A stretch of DNA of 64,000 bases from Celeribacter litoreus (GTDB lineage Bacteria > Pseudomonadota > Alphaproteobacteria > Rhodobacterales > Rhodobacteraceae): NCBI RefSeq assembly GCF_020165855.1, contig NZ_JAIUFY010000001.1:1-64000 (forward strand), given 5' to 3'. The notes beneath the pieces were generated by a model, which did no database searches, was not told the DNA's origin, and worked only from the letters and a program-made list of their open reading frames with translations. Made by a program: the position numbers and the translations under genes. How positions within the stretch are numbered: the first letter of the stretch is position 1; each line of letters opens with the position of its first letter. Shown here one piece after another: positions 27,244 to 36,147 of the stretch.

Positions 27244-27343
27244 GTCTGTTTCTCCTGAAAACTCTCGCGGGAGCTTTACCCTCTTGGAACCGGTTTGGCA
27301 AAGCCCGCTTGCAAGACTCAGGCGAGGAGACTATCTGGCCCCT

Positions 27344-27766
27344 ATGGCAAAACGTTCTCATAACAGTGGGTCCTCCGGCTCACACCGCACCCTCCGTGTT
27401 GGCGAGGCTATCCGGCGTCGTCTTTCGGAATTGCTCACCCGTGGCGAAATCCACGACCCCGATCTCACCGCGATGTCGATCACGGTGGGCGAAGTTCGTG
27501 TGTCTCCGGACCTACGGGTTGCGACAGCCTACATCCTGCCACTTGGCGGCGGGGCCGCTGGCACGGCGCTTGAGGCCCTGCGCCGCAACAAAGGCGAGAT
27601 TCGCCACCAGATCGGCAAAGCGCTCCAGATCAAGCACACACCGGAGCTCCGGTTCGAATTCGACGATACGTTCGACCGTATGGACGCCACGCGCCGTATG
27701 TTTGCCGACGAGCGCGTGCAGCGCGACATTCACCACGACGACGACACCTCCGACGAGGAAGAGTAA
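27344..27766 (+). CDS. rbfA: Ribosome-binding factor A
   Basis: A 140-residue small KH-fold protein that binds the 30S subunit and helps 16S 5'-end maturation and cold adaptation. The core runs from [19 protein letters not shown] to the [15 protein letters not shown] region, with an acidic C-terminal tail. The frame is open upstream through dapB, but ATG 27344 begins the family sequence, with GAGGAG a little distant. The stop TAA shares one base with the truB ATG (TAATG). Confidence 0.95.
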   Translation: MAKRSHNSGSSGSHRTLRVGEAIRRRLSELLTRGEIHDPDLTAMSITVGEVRVSPDLRVATAYILPLGGGAAGTALEALRRNKGEIRHQIGKALQIKHTPELRFEFDDTFDRMDATRRMFADERVQRDIHHDDDTSDEEE

Positions 27767-28674
27767 TGGCCCGACGCAAAAAGGGGCGCGCGGTTCACGG
27801 CTGGTTGGTCGTGGACAAACCCGCCGGCATGACCTCCACCGCCGTTGTGAACAAAGTCCGCTGGGCGATGGACGCGCAGAAGGCCGGCCATGCAGGCACG
27901 CTCGACCCTGAAGCAACGGGCGTTCTCGCCGTTGCGCTCGGTGAAGCGACGAAAACCGTGCCGTTCATCACCGAAGCGCTCAAATGCTACCGCTTTTCCG
28001 TCCGTCTTGGTCAGGCTACAAACACGGACGACGCCGAAGGCGAAGTGATCTCCGAGAGCATCGAGCGCCCGACAGATGCGGAGATCGAGTCCGCACTCCC
28101 ACAATTCGTGGGCGATATCATGCAAGTGCCGCCAAAATTCTCCGCCGTCAAAATCGACGGGGAACGCGCCTACAAACTGGCGCGCGACGACGAAGATTTC
28201 GCAATCGCCGCCCGCCCGCTTTACGTCGATGAACTTACCTTCATCGAACGCCGCGACGACGATCACGTCATTCTCGAAATGGTTTGCGGCAAAGGTGGCT
28301 ACGTCCGCGCGATTGCCCGTGACCTCGGTGCCGCGCTCGGGTGCTATGGTCACGTCGAATGGCTTCGCCGCGAATGGTCTGGCCCTTGGGATGCCGAAGA
28401 TGGCATTTCGGTCGCAGAGATTGACGAAATGGCCAAGACAGAAGCGCTGGATGCCTATCTGCACCCCGTAGAGGAAGGTCTCTCCGATCTCGACGAAGTC
28501 CGATGCACTCCCGAAGGCGCGATGAAACTGCGAAACGGCAACCCCGGCATGGTCTATCCGGCGGATGGCGTCGAATACGGCGATGAAGTCTGGGCCTCTT
28601 TCGAAGGCAAACCCGTCGCAGTGGGCGTCTACAAGTCCGGCGAGCTTCACCCGAACAGGGTTTTCAATCTCTAA
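27766..28674 (+). CDS. truB: tRNA pseudouridine-55 synthase
   Basis: A 302-residue enzyme that makes pseudouridine 55 in the T-loop of tRNAs. The catalytic aspartate lies in [12 protein letters not shown] (about residues 43-54), and the family Tyr/Lys regions [15 protein letters not shown] (about 125) and [13 protein letters not shown] (about 178) are intact. The C-terminal segment is the short PUA-like region typical of alphaproteobacteria. It is coupled to rbfA. In many bacteria rpsO follows directly, but here five genes intervene. Confidence 0.96.
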   Translation: MARRKKGRAVHGWLVVDKPAGMTSTAVVNKVRWAMDAQKAGHAGTLDPEATGVLAVALGEATKTVPFITEALKCYRFSVRLGQATNTDDAEGEVISESIERPTDAEIESALPQFVGDIMQVPPKFSAVKIDGERAYKLARDDEDFAIAARPLYVDELTFIERRDDDHVILEMVCGKGGYVRAIARDLGAALGCYGHVEWLRREWSGPWDAEDGISVAEIDEMAKTEALDAYLHPVEEGLSDLDEVRCTPEGAMKLRNGNPGMVYPADGVEYGDEVWASFEGKPVAVGVYKSGELHPNRVFNL

Positions 28675-28710
28675 AGGGAACTCGGCGGCCTGATCCTGCG
28701 TTGTCAACTT

Positions 28711-29685
28711 ATGACACAGAGACAGACCGCCCCCTTTGCCGACCTTCCGGACCCGAACACCAAAGACGGAACACCGCGCAAAACCGGGGTTGAAATTGAG
28801 TTCGGCGCGCTTGATGAACGAAAAAGCGCCGAGATCGTGCAGGATTGCCTTGGTGGCACGATCAACGAGAAAGACGCGCACAGTTTTCGCGTCGAAGGGT
28901 CCGAGATCGGCACCGTCAAAGTCTACCTCGACACTGCGTTCCGAAAAGACGCCGACTCTAAGATCGCCGAGCTTGGCCTCGACATCGGGCGGGTTGTCGT
29001 TCCCGTGGAGATTGTGACCGATCCGCTCGAAGACATGGGGCCGCTCAATGATCTCGTGACCGCCCTTCGGGACGCGGGGGCCGAGGGCAGCGGCGCTGGA
29101 CTGCTCTACGGCTATGGCGTGCACTTTAATCCTGAAGTCGCTGCGATGAGCGTGGAGCATATCGTGCCGATCGCGAAGGCCTACGCCCTGACCGAAGACT
29201 TCCTGCGTGATGTTTGGCCGATCGACCCGTCTCGCCACCTTTTGCCGTTCACGGACCGTTATCCGACAACCTATCTCGACGCAATTGCGGGCGTGGATTT
29301 TCCCTCCCTAGACGCGTTTATGGAGGCCTATTTGAACACCACCCCGAGCCGCAATCGCGGTCTCGACCTCCTGCCGCTCTTGCGCGCGTACGATGAGGAG
29401 GCATTTGTGGCGAAACTGGGCAATAAGCCGTCCGTGAGCGCGCGCCCGACTTGGCACTTCCGCCTGCCGGATTGCCGGATCGACGAGGCCGATTGGTCAC
29501 TCGCCAAGGAGTGGCGGCGTTGGGTGTTCGTTGAAAAACTGGCCGCGCAGCCAAAGATGCTCGCCGAGCTCGAAGAGGAGTGGAGAGCCTATCGCAAGAC
29601 GCTGCTTGAAACCCGAAGTGACTGGGTGGAGCGCGTGCGCCCGATTGTGAGCGGCTTGGCCGAGGAGGTTCTGGGCGATGTCTGA
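28711..29685 (+). CDS. Amidoligase family protein
   Basis: A 324-residue protein of the putative amidoligase (COOH-NH2 ligase) family, distant relatives of glutamine synthetase and gamma-glutamylcysteine synthetase. The N-terminal strand KTGVEIEFGALDE (about 24-36) holds the acidic residues expected to bind Mg-ATP, and further acidic and basic positions lie near 150 and 245-250. Family members are predicted to join amino and carboxyl groups in peptides or metabolites. The stop overlaps the next gene's start by eight bases, and that gene encodes a class I glutaminase-like protein, the standard partner in predicted amidoligase systems. The substrate is not known. Confidence 0.8.
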   Translation: MTQRQTAPFADLPDPNTKDGTPRKTGVEIEFGALDERKSAEIVQDCLGGTINEKDAHSFRVEGSEIGTVKVYLDTAFRKDADSKIAELGLDIGRVVVPVEIVTDPLEDMGPLNDLVTALRDAGAEGSGAGLLYGYGVHFNPEVAAMSVEHIVPIAKAYALTEDFLRDVWPIDPSRHLLPFTDRYPTTYLDAIAGVDFPSLDAFMEAYLNTTPSRNRGLDLLPLLRAYDEEAFVAKLGNKPSVSARPTWHFRLPDCRIDEADWSLAKEWRRWVFVEKLAAQPKMLAELEEEWRAYRKTLLETRSDWVERVRPIVSGLAEEVLGDV

Positions 29686-30403
29686 TCACCCCAAACCTGT
29701 CATTGGCGTCACGACATCGAAACGGTCCGGTTGGCGGATTTTCCCGCTCGTCGCGCTCAATATCTGGCTTGCGGGCGGTCGCGCTGTGCGATTTGGCACC
29801 GGACGCGAGAACGATCTGGATGCCGTCGATGGATTGATCATCGGGGGCGGCGACGATATTTCGCCTGACCTCTACCACGGCGAAGTGGTTGCCTCTGTGC
29901 GCCTCGATCCGGTGCGTGATGCGTTGGAAGAAGACCTCGTTCACGAAGCGTTTAAACGCAACATGCCCGTCATGGGCATCTGTCGCGGCGCGCAGATGAT
30001 CAATGTCGCGCTGGGTGGCACGCTCTATCAAGACGCCTACGGCACCTACGTGAAATCCCAACACGTCCGCACGGTTCTGCCGAAAAAGACAGTTTGTCCC
30101 GAAGCGGATACGCGGCTGAGCGAAATCACCGGCCCCGAGGAAATGGTCGTCAACGCGCTCCATTCTCAAGCGGTCGACAAGCTCGGAGAGGGCTTGCGCG
30201 TGGCTGCGCGCGATCCGGGCGGGATGGTTCAGGCGATCGAACGGATCAACGATCCCTTTGCAATCGGGGTTCAATGGCATCCCGAGCATCTGTTTTATGC
30301 CCATCGCCAGCGCGCCCTTTTTCGCGCAATCGTGACGGCAGCGTCTGCCTATCAGGCATCGGGGCACCAGATTTCAAAAGTGGCCGAACACGCGCGGGCC
30401 TGA
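29678..30403 (+). CDS. Class I glutamine amidotransferase-like (peptidase C26) protein
   Basis: A 241-residue protein of the gamma-glutamyl-gamma-aminobutyrate hydrolase/peptidase C26 family. The nucleophile is C102 in GICRGAQM, and the His-x-Glu pair is in QWHPEHLF (about residue 200), so the catalytic triad is intact. In PuuD-type proteins it hydrolyses gamma-glutamyl amides. Its eight-base overlap with the amidoligase gene suggests that it acts with it, either supplying ammonia or reversing the ligation. No puu genes are nearby, so a classical putrescine route is not supported. Confidence 0.85.
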   Translation: MSDHPKPVIGVTTSKRSGWRIFPLVALNIWLAGGRAVRFGTGRENDLDAVDGLIIGGGDDISPDLYHGEVVASVRLDPVRDALEEDLVHEAFKRNMPVMGICRGAQMINVALGGTLYQDAYGTYVKSQHVRTVLPKKTVCPEADTRLSEITGPEEMVVNALHSQAVDKLGEGLRVAARDPGGMVQAIERINDPFAIGVQWHPEHLFYAHRQRALFRAIVTAASAYQASGHQISKVAEHARA

Positions 30404-30442
30404 GCATTGCCTTTTCGGGGGCGACCCGCCATTCAATGGGGC

Positions 30443-30949
30443 ATGATCACTCGCACCCACACCAAGGGCGACGCGCCCTCCACCGCCGTTTATTCGGATT
30501 GTGAAAACTACCGTTACTCCCTCGTGCGCACGTGGGATCCGACTGGGCGCAAAGCGTTGTTTGTGATGCTGAACCCGTCGACTGCAACCGAGGTTCAGAA
30601 TGACCCGACCGTGGAGCGCTGTGAACGGCGGGCGCGGACCCTCGGATTCGGGTCCTTCTGCGTCACAAACATCTTTGCGTGGCGCGACACTGACCCGAAA
30701 AAAATGCGCGCCGCTGCTGATCCGGTGGGACCGGCGAATGATGCGGCCATCCGTGAGTGGGCGGGCTGGGCGGATCAGATCGTCTGCGCGTGGGGCACAC
30801 ATGGTGCCCACCTCGACCGTGGTGCGGCGGTTGAAGCACTCCTGCGGAAGACCGGACAGGACCTCTATCATCTCGGCCTGTCAAAAGCAGGGCACCCGAA
30901 GCATCCGCTCTATATCGCCTATACCCAACAGCCCGAACTCTGGACCTGA
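30443..30949 (+). CDS. DUF1643 domain protein
   Basis: A 168-residue protein of the DUF1643 family, unknown function. Conserved stretches are FVMLNPSTATEVQNDPTVERC (about 36-56, Asn-Pro-Ser and Asp-Pro-Thr) and VTNIFAWRDTDP (about 68-79), with a C-terminal GHPKHPLYI. ATG 30443 begins the family sequence; an earlier in-frame ATG at 30407 lacks a site. It lies 39 bases after the amidotransferase and could be part of the same transcript. No catalytic residues can be assigned. Confidence 0.78.
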   Translation: MITRTHTKGDAPSTAVYSDCENYRYSLVRTWDPTGRKALFVMLNPSTATEVQNDPTVERCERRARTLGFGSFCVTNIFAWRDTDPKKMRAAADPVGPANDAAIREWAGWADQIVCAWGTHGAHLDRGAAVEALLRKTGQDLYHLGLSKAGHPKHPLYIAYTQQPELWT

Positions 30950-30960
30950 AGCAAAGACGT

Positions 30961-31761
30961 TCACCCGAGTGATGCTTGCAACTGCTGTGCGAGCGAAAGA
31001 AGCCTTTCCACCTCTTCGTCCGTGAGGTCCTCTTCGTTCTCCTCATCGCTCTGTTGGATATTCGGACCGGCAAAGACAGGATCCTCATCCATAACCGGCG
31101 TCAGAACGATGTCCTCCTCATCGCCCACAGGCCCCGGCATATCCGCCGCATCGGGGTCTGCGGGCGTGGCCAACACGTCATCCTCGCCGCCCGTCGGCCC
31201 CGCTTCATCCCCGAAATCGTCATTCTCAGGCGTCAAAGCGGAGAAATCCCCTAATTCGCTCAACGAATAGAGAACCGTCTCACCCGTTTCAGGGTCCACC
31301 ATCTCTGCGGAAATATCGTCGACGGGGATGGCGTCATACCCGAGGAAAGTCACCTCAAACGCTTCGTCTCCCGTGTCATAAGAGAGGCTGACACCCACTT
31401 CTTCGCCGTCTTCATCAAGACTCGGCTCCACCACAAAGGCACCGCTCCCGCCGCCCGGTAGGTTGAGTGTCAGATGATCCGCACCAGCAGAGAAGTCATC
31501 AAACACCACCGCGCCATCGCCGGCACCAATACCATAATCCTGCCCTTCGCCGTCCTCTTCGTCGGCCGTCTCCTCCTCCGGATCTGAGTAGGCATCCAAA
31601 AGCAGATCACCGGAAGCATCGTCTTCCTCATCGTCATCCTCGGGTTCCACCGCGTCTTCGTCGTCCGTCTCCTCCGATTGCGCCACCTCCTCCCCGAAAT
31701 CAAAGTCGGCCATTGCGAGAGCGGCAGGAACGATACTCATCAATGCGAATGCCCACAGCAT
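30961..31761 (-). CDS. Secreted, highly acidic protein of unknown function
   Basis: A 266-residue protein. Signal peptide 1-16 (ends PAALA). About 31% of all residues are Asp or Glu, concentrated in a low-complexity block at 28-75. A short folded-looking segment (about 80-170; GAVVFDDFSAG, LTLNLPGGGSG and SLSYDTGDE) resembles fragments seen in calcium-binding secreted proteins of Rhodobacterales, but no RTX nonapeptides are present. The C-terminus is a Glu-rich helix. It may bind cations in the periplasm or outside the cell. It faces the opposite way from the flanking genes and converges on DUF1643. Confidence 0.7.
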   Translation of the reverse strand: MLWAFALMSIVPAALAMADFDFGEEVAQSEETDDEDAVEPEDDDEEDDASGDLLLDAYSDPEEETADEEDGEGQDYGIGAGDGAVVFDDFSAGADHLTLNLPGGGSGAFVVEPSLDEDGEEVGVSLSYDTGDEAFEVTFLGYDAIPVDDISAEMVDPETGETVLYSLSELGDFSALTPENDDFGDEAGPTGGEDDVLATPADPDAADMPGPVGDEEDIVLTPVMDEDPVFAGPNIQQSDEENEEDLTDEEVERLLSLAQQLQASLG

Positions 31762-31929
31762 TTTCTAACCCTTCACTCGAATTCGACAGCGTTCATTCTA
31801 CATGGAACGCATAAACAGCGAAGAAAAAGCTATCGACAATTCGATCTAATGCACTGTTAATAAAGGTTAATTGAAGCTTGCTTACGACCGACACTCGCCC
31901 CATGCTCTACCTGCAGAACGGAGAGTCCC

Positions 31930-32226
31930 ATGACTGACAGCCGAGACACCATCGCCCGCGACCTCGAGAACTTGACGGGCGAGCTGGAGCGCCTGAACAA
32001 CCACCGGTTCATGCGCATTCACAACTCGACGGTCCGCCTCATCTGGTTCCAGTTCCTGCGGGGGCTGGCATTCGGCTTCGGGTCTGTCGTCGGGGCATCG
32101 ATTGTCGTGTCGATTGTGGGCTACATCCTCAACCAGATGGAGGTCGTGCCGATCCTCGGAGATTGGGCGAAACAACTGGCTTCGGAAATCATGAGCGACT
32201 CCCAGCGGGTCGAGACCGGCCAATAG
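31930..32226 (+). CDS. DUF5665 small membrane protein
   Basis: A 98-residue protein of the DUF5665 family. Residues 1-40 are polar and helical ([20 protein letters not shown]), and about 42-68 form a hydrophobic Gly/Val-rich segment with one or two membrane passes. Function unknown. GGAGAGTCCC precedes the ATG. It is divergent from the acidic secreted protein and lies 160 bases ahead of rpsO, with the rpsO leader between. Confidence 0.78.
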   Translation: MTDSRDTIARDLENLTGELERLNNHRFMRIHNSTVRLIWFQFLRGLAFGFGSVVGASIVVSIVGYILNQMEVVPILGDWAKQLASEIMSDSQRVETGQ

Positions 32227-32292
32227 CGTCCGGATCGCGCCTTTTCGCGGAAAATGCTTCCATTTTAGGGAGAATCCGGCTAAGTGCGCCCA

Positions 32293-32315
32293 ATCCGGAG
32301 CAGGACGTTCCGGAT
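32293..32315 (+). promoter_or_regulatory. Hairpin in the rpsO leader
   Basis: ATCCGGA (32293-32299) pairs perfectly with TCCGGAT (32309-32315) across a nine-base loop, 71 bases before the rpsO ATG. S15 is known to repress its own mRNA through leader structures in several bacteria; this is a candidate, not shown. Confidence 0.4.
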
Positions 32316-32386
32316 ACTTCTCCAAGGGCCTTGCTGGACGACATCCCGGCCTGCGCCATAACCCTCTGATATTAAAGGAGACCCCG

Positions 32387-32656
32387 ATGTCGATTACTGT
32401 TGAAGAAAAAGCCCGCCTGATCAAGGAATTCGCCACCAAAGAAGGTGACACCGGTTCCCCCGAAGTTCAGGTCGCGATCCTCACCTCGCGCATCACCACG
32501 CTCACCGAGCACTTCAAAACCCACAAAAAAGACAACCACGGTCGTCGTGGCCTTTTGATGATGGTTGCTCAGCGTCGTAAGCTTCTCGACTACCTCAAAG
32601 GTAAAGACGAAGCCCGCTACCTCGACCTCATCAAGCGTCTCGGTATCCGCCGCTAA
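32387..32656 (+). CDS. rpsO: 30S ribosomal protein uS15
   Basis: An 89-residue primary binding protein of the 16S central domain. The family pattern [15 protein letters not shown] (about 22-36) and [20 protein letters not shown] (about 46-65) are intact and length is canonical. AAAGGAG precedes the ATG. The gene uses the narrow codon set of highly expressed genes (many C-ending and CGT codons). It is neither next to truB nor next to pnp, which is unusual. A GT-C type gene starts nine bases after the stop. Confidence 0.98.
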   Translation: MSITVEEKARLIKEFATKEGDTGSPEVQVAILTSRITTLTEHFKTHKKDNHGRRGLLMMVAQRRKLLDYLKGKDEARYLDLIKRLGIRR

Positions 32657-32664
32657 TCGGCCGC

Positions 32665-34263
32665 ATGTTCCCTTCGGTGCAAACCCCGCAGAGACGCCAG
32701 TTTCAGGCATTTGCGACGCTGGTTTGCGCAGTTGGACTTGCGATTATCATTGCGAAGATCCTCCAGGAAACTGGGGGGTCTTTGTTTTATGCGCTCGACG
32801 ATCCCTACATTCACCTCGCTCTGGCAGAGAACCTGCTGCACGGGCATTACGGGATCAATCCGGGAGAGGTGGCTTCTCCGTCCTCCTCCATTCTCTACCC
32901 CTTTCTTCTCGCTCTGTTCGGAGCAGGTCCTTACGCGCCTCTGATCCTGAACTTCGTCGGAGCGCTGGGCACGGCATGGGTGTTGGGCGGCTTCCTGTTT
33001 GACGCCTTCGACCAATCGAACACACGCCCTTCTCCAATCACCTATCTGAGCGTCGTCACGTTGCTAGGGGCGGTGAACGGTTATGCGCTCGCCCTGACCG
33101 GAATGGAACATACGCTTCATGTCCTCGCGAGCCTGTTGATCTTGAGGGGGCTCACGCATCTCAGCCGAGAGACTCGCCCCGACGGCTGGATGCTCCTCGG
33201 CCTCATCGCCGCGCCGCTCCTGAGGTTCGAGGGCTTTGCCCTTTCGCTCTTCGCAATTTTCGCGCTCTTCGCTTGGGGACACTGGCGTTCCGGTGCGGCG
33301 GTCACTCTCGTGCTCAGTCTCATTGTTGCCGCCTATGTGGGCCTCATGACACATCTTGGCCTGCCGCCGCTCCCGTCGTCGGTTCTCGTCAAATCCTCAG
33401 TGTCTGCGGGCGTGGTGGATCATTCCTTAGCCGATGCCTTCGCATCCCATCTGCAGGACATTCTCACCTCCCTTGAGCGCCCTCAGGCGAAGTGGCTCAT
33501 CGCCGGTCTCGCAATGCTTTGCTTTGCCTTCGTGCCCCCACTGAACGCTCGGCGGCTCTCTGTCGCCCTCGTCGTTGGTGCGGCGGCAGTGGCGCATGTC
33601 CTCGTGGGGCATTGGGGCTGGTACGGGCGCTATGAGGCTTACATCATGGCAACGGTTGTGGGGGCGGTTCTCTATGTCTGGACGCCGGTGCTCTCGTCGC
33701 CCCGTGCGCGTTCGGCCAAACTCGTCCTCCTCCTCGTCCTGACATTCGTTTCGAACCGCAACTACATCACCCCTTTGCTCACGACGCATCTCGCAGCGCG
33801 CAACGTCTACGAACAGCAATACCAGATGCACCGGTTCGCCACGGAGTTCTTCCCCGAGACGACAGCCGTCAACGATCTCGGCTGGGTCGCCTACCGCAAC
33901 GATAACTATGTGCTCGACCTCTGGGGATTGGGTTCTGAAATTGTGCGGCAGAACTGGGCGCAATACGGCCTCACAACGAACTGGGTCGAAGAGATTGCGG
34001 AGGACAAAGACGCGGTGTTTGCCATGGTCTACCCCGCCGTATTCACCACGGAACTCCCGCCAGAGTGGTGCCACATGGGCACGATCCGTACCAATCGGGT
34101 GATGTCCGCTTATGAAAACGTCGGCTTCTTCCTCATCGATCGGAGCCGCGAAGCAGACATGCGCGAGGCACTCAATGCCTTCAAACAAACCCTCCCCGCG
34201 GACACGCGTTTCACGGCCGCAGAGTGCTCCGCACCCTATGACTGGACGCTCTATTGGGATTAA
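32665..34263 (+). CDS. Polytopic membrane protein, GT-C glycosyltransferase-like
   Basis: A 532-residue integral membrane protein with about ten hydrophobic segments. The first external loop carries LDDPYIHLALAENLL (about 44-58), the acidic pair typical of GT-C fold transferases that use polyprenyl-phosphate sugars (ArnT/PMT-like). The C-terminal 120 residues form a periplasmic domain. The acceptor is unknown. The ATG lies nine bases after rpsO with no strong ribosome site, so expression may depend on coupling to rpsO. Codon use is more relaxed than in rpsO. Confidence 0.7.
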   Translation: MFPSVQTPQRRQFQAFATLVCAVGLAIIIAKILQETGGSLFYALDDPYIHLALAENLLHGHYGINPGEVASPSSSILYPFLLALFGAGPYAPLILNFVGALGTAWVLGGFLFDAFDQSNTRPSPITYLSVVTLLGAVNGYALALTGMEHTLHVLASLLILRGLTHLSRETRPDGWMLLGLIAAPLLRFEGFALSLFAIFALFAWGHWRSGAAVTLVLSLIVAAYVGLMTHLGLPPLPSSVLVKSSVSAGVVDHSLADAFASHLQDILTSLERPQAKWLIAGLAMLCFAFVPPLNARRLSVALVVGAAAVAHVLVGHWGWYGRYEAYIMATVVGAVLYVWTPVLSSPRARSAKLVLLLVLTFVSNRNYITPLLTTHLAARNVYEQQYQMHRFATEFFPETTAVNDLGWVAYRNDNYVLDLWGLGSEIVRQNWAQYGLTTNWVEEIAEDKDAVFAMVYPAVFTTELPPEWCHMGTIRTNRVMSAYENVGFFLIDRSREADMREALNAFKQTLPADTRFTAAECSAPYDWTLYWD

Positions 34264-34540
34264 CCCCGACGCGCCTGCTTGCACGCCCGGTGACACACCA
34301 AAACGAAAGATTCGTTGACCCGCTTTCCGTCTCGTGCGCGATAGCGGCCCGCGAACAGCCCCCAAAACCGCCCGGAGGCCGATAGGCAATTTTGCGGATG
34401 TTTCCGGTTTGATCTCCCATTTTTCCTTTTTCGAAAGCCCGAAATAGGCAGATTTCATTACTTTTGTGCAGGCCTCACAGAAGGCTTGTGAAAAAGTTCC
34501 CAGTCCGCAATCTCCCCCGAAATTCATAAGGGGACATGAC
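34264..34540 (+). other. Intergenic between the GT-C gene and putP
   Basis: A 277-base gap with no gene that I can support. It must hold the putP promoter, but I see no convincing -35/-10 pair. Runs of T and A at about 34430-34465 are the most AT-rich part. Confidence 0.4.
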
Positions 34541-36016
34541 ATGGACATTGGAGTTTGGATCAGCCTGATCCTGTATTTCGCGCTGATGCTCGGCATCGGC
34601 TTTTACGCATGGCGCAAGTCGACGGATACGGCCGAGGGCTATGTGCTCGGCGGGCGTGACCTGCATCCGGCTGTAGCCGCGCTTTCCGCAGGCGCATCTG
34701 ATATGAGCGGCTGGCTCTTGCTCGGCCTGCCTGGAGCGCTCTACATCTCAGGGCTGATCGAGGCCTGGATCGGCATCGGCCTTTTCATCGGTGCGTTCAT
34801 CAACTGGGTCGTCGTCGCACCTCGCCTGCGGGAGCAAACCGAGCGCTATGACAACAGCCTGACCATTCCGGAATTCCTGTCGAACCGCTTCCCGAGCGCG
34901 GCCACCACCCTCCGCGTGGTCTCCGCCGTGATCATCGTCGCGTTCTTCTCCGTCTACACGGCCTCGGGCCTCGTCGGTGGCGGCAAGCTTTTCGCCTCCG
35001 CTTTTGACGGCAGCTACATGACGGGCGTGATCCTGACCCTCGGCGTGGTTCTCATCTACACCGTCTTCGGTGGCTTCCTCGCGGTGAGCCTCACGGACTT
35101 CGTGCAAGGCTGCATCATGATGCTCGCGCTGATCATCATGCCGATCGTGATCCTGACCACCGGTCAGGGCGCTGGCGTCGATCAGGCGGCAGAACGTCTC
35201 GCGTCCGAGGTTGACCCGAACTACCTCTCCATGACCCACGGCCTCACTATTCTCGGCCTGATCTCCACGCTTGCTTGGGGTCTCGGCTACTTCGGCCAGC
35301 CACACATCATCGTGCGCTTCATGGCTGTGCGGTCCGTCAAAGACGTCGCCGTTGCCCGCAACATCGCAATGCTCTGGATGGGGATTGCCCTGATCGGCGC
35401 CATCGGCGTCGGCATCTTTGGCCGCACCTACATCGAGCGCAACGGCCTCACCCTCGAAGATCCGGAGACGATCTTCATCGTACTGTCCGAGCTGCTCTTC
35501 CACCCGCTGATCACCGGCTTCCTGTTCGCCGCTCTCCTCGCCGCGATCATGTCGACAGTGTCGAGCCAGCTTCTCGTGTCTTCCTCCTCGCTGACCGAAG
35601 ACTTCTACAAAGTGTTCTTCCGTCGTGAGGCCACCGACGTGGAACTCGTGAACGTGGGCCGCATCTCCGTTGCACTTGTCGGTGTCATCGCGATCCTGAT
35701 CGCCTCCAACCCTGACTCCAATGTGCTTGGCCTCGTGTCCAACGCATGGGCCGGGTTCGGCGCCGCATTCGGTCCTTTGATGATCCTGTCCCTGACATGG
35801 AGCCGCATGACCGGAGCAGGCGCTGTTGCAGGTCTGATTGCAGGGGCTGGCACCGTCGCGCTCTGGATCACCAGCGGTCTGAACAAGAGCTTCATGGGCG
35901 CGGGCCTCTATGAGATCGTTCCGGGCTTTGTCGTGGCCTTCATCGCAATCATCGTGGTGAGCCTGCTCACGAAAGACAAAGGCGAGTTCCGCGCGAAGGA
36001 TGCTGCTGCCGAGTAA
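34541..36016 (+). CDS. putP: Sodium/proline symporter
   Basis: A 491-residue member of the sodium:solute symporter family with about 13 helices. The second helix reads LSAGASDMSGWLLLGLPGAL (about 46-65), the Na+/proline site pattern of PutP; the following long loops and NTGQGAGVDQ-like region fit. It imports proline for nutrition or osmoprotection, relevant to a marine habitat. AAGGGGA precedes ATG 34541; upstream in-frame residues are not conserved. A strong terminator follows. Confidence 0.93.
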   Translation: MDIGVWISLILYFALMLGIGFYAWRKSTDTAEGYVLGGRDLHPAVAALSAGASDMSGWLLLGLPGALYISGLIEAWIGIGLFIGAFINWVVVAPRLREQTERYDNSLTIPEFLSNRFPSAATTLRVVSAVIIVAFFSVYTASGLVGGGKLFASAFDGSYMTGVILTLGVVLIYTVFGGFLAVSLTDFVQGCIMMLALIIMPIVILTTGQGAGVDQAAERLASEVDPNYLSMTHGLTILGLISTLAWGLGYFGQPHIIVRFMAVRSVKDVAVARNIAMLWMGIALIGAIGVGIFGRTYIERNGLTLEDPETIFIVLSELLFHPLITGFLFAALLAAIMSTVSSQLLVSSSSLTEDFYKVFFRREATDVELVNVGRISVALVGVIAILIASNPDSNVLGLVSNAWAGFGAAFGPLMILSLTWSRMTGAGAVAGLIAGAGTVALWITSGLNKSFMGAGLYEIVPGFVVAFIAIIVVSLLTKDKGEFRAKDAAAE

Positions 36017-36048
36017 TCGCATCCAAGGGATTTAGACTTCCCCCCCCG

Positions 36049-36082
36049 GCGGGCGGCCCCAAAAGGGTCGCCCGACTTTTTT
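36049..36082 (+). terminator. Rho-independent terminator of putP
   Basis: CGGGCGGCCC (36050-36059) pairs with GGGTCGCCCG (36065-36074) with one G-U pair, and TTTTTT follows at 36077-36082. Confidence 0.88.
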
Positions 36083-36147
36083 GCCCCCACAACGAAAAAC
36101 ACGCCCCGAGCGGGACGCGCAGTCACCGAAAGCTTTCGGGCGCCTCT

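Noticed and set aside
31856-31871. Direct repeat GTTAAT-N4-GTTAAT considered as a CtrA site
   Set aside because: The TTAA cores are six bases apart, not the seven of the CtrA consensus, and the flanks do not match. Left unassigned.
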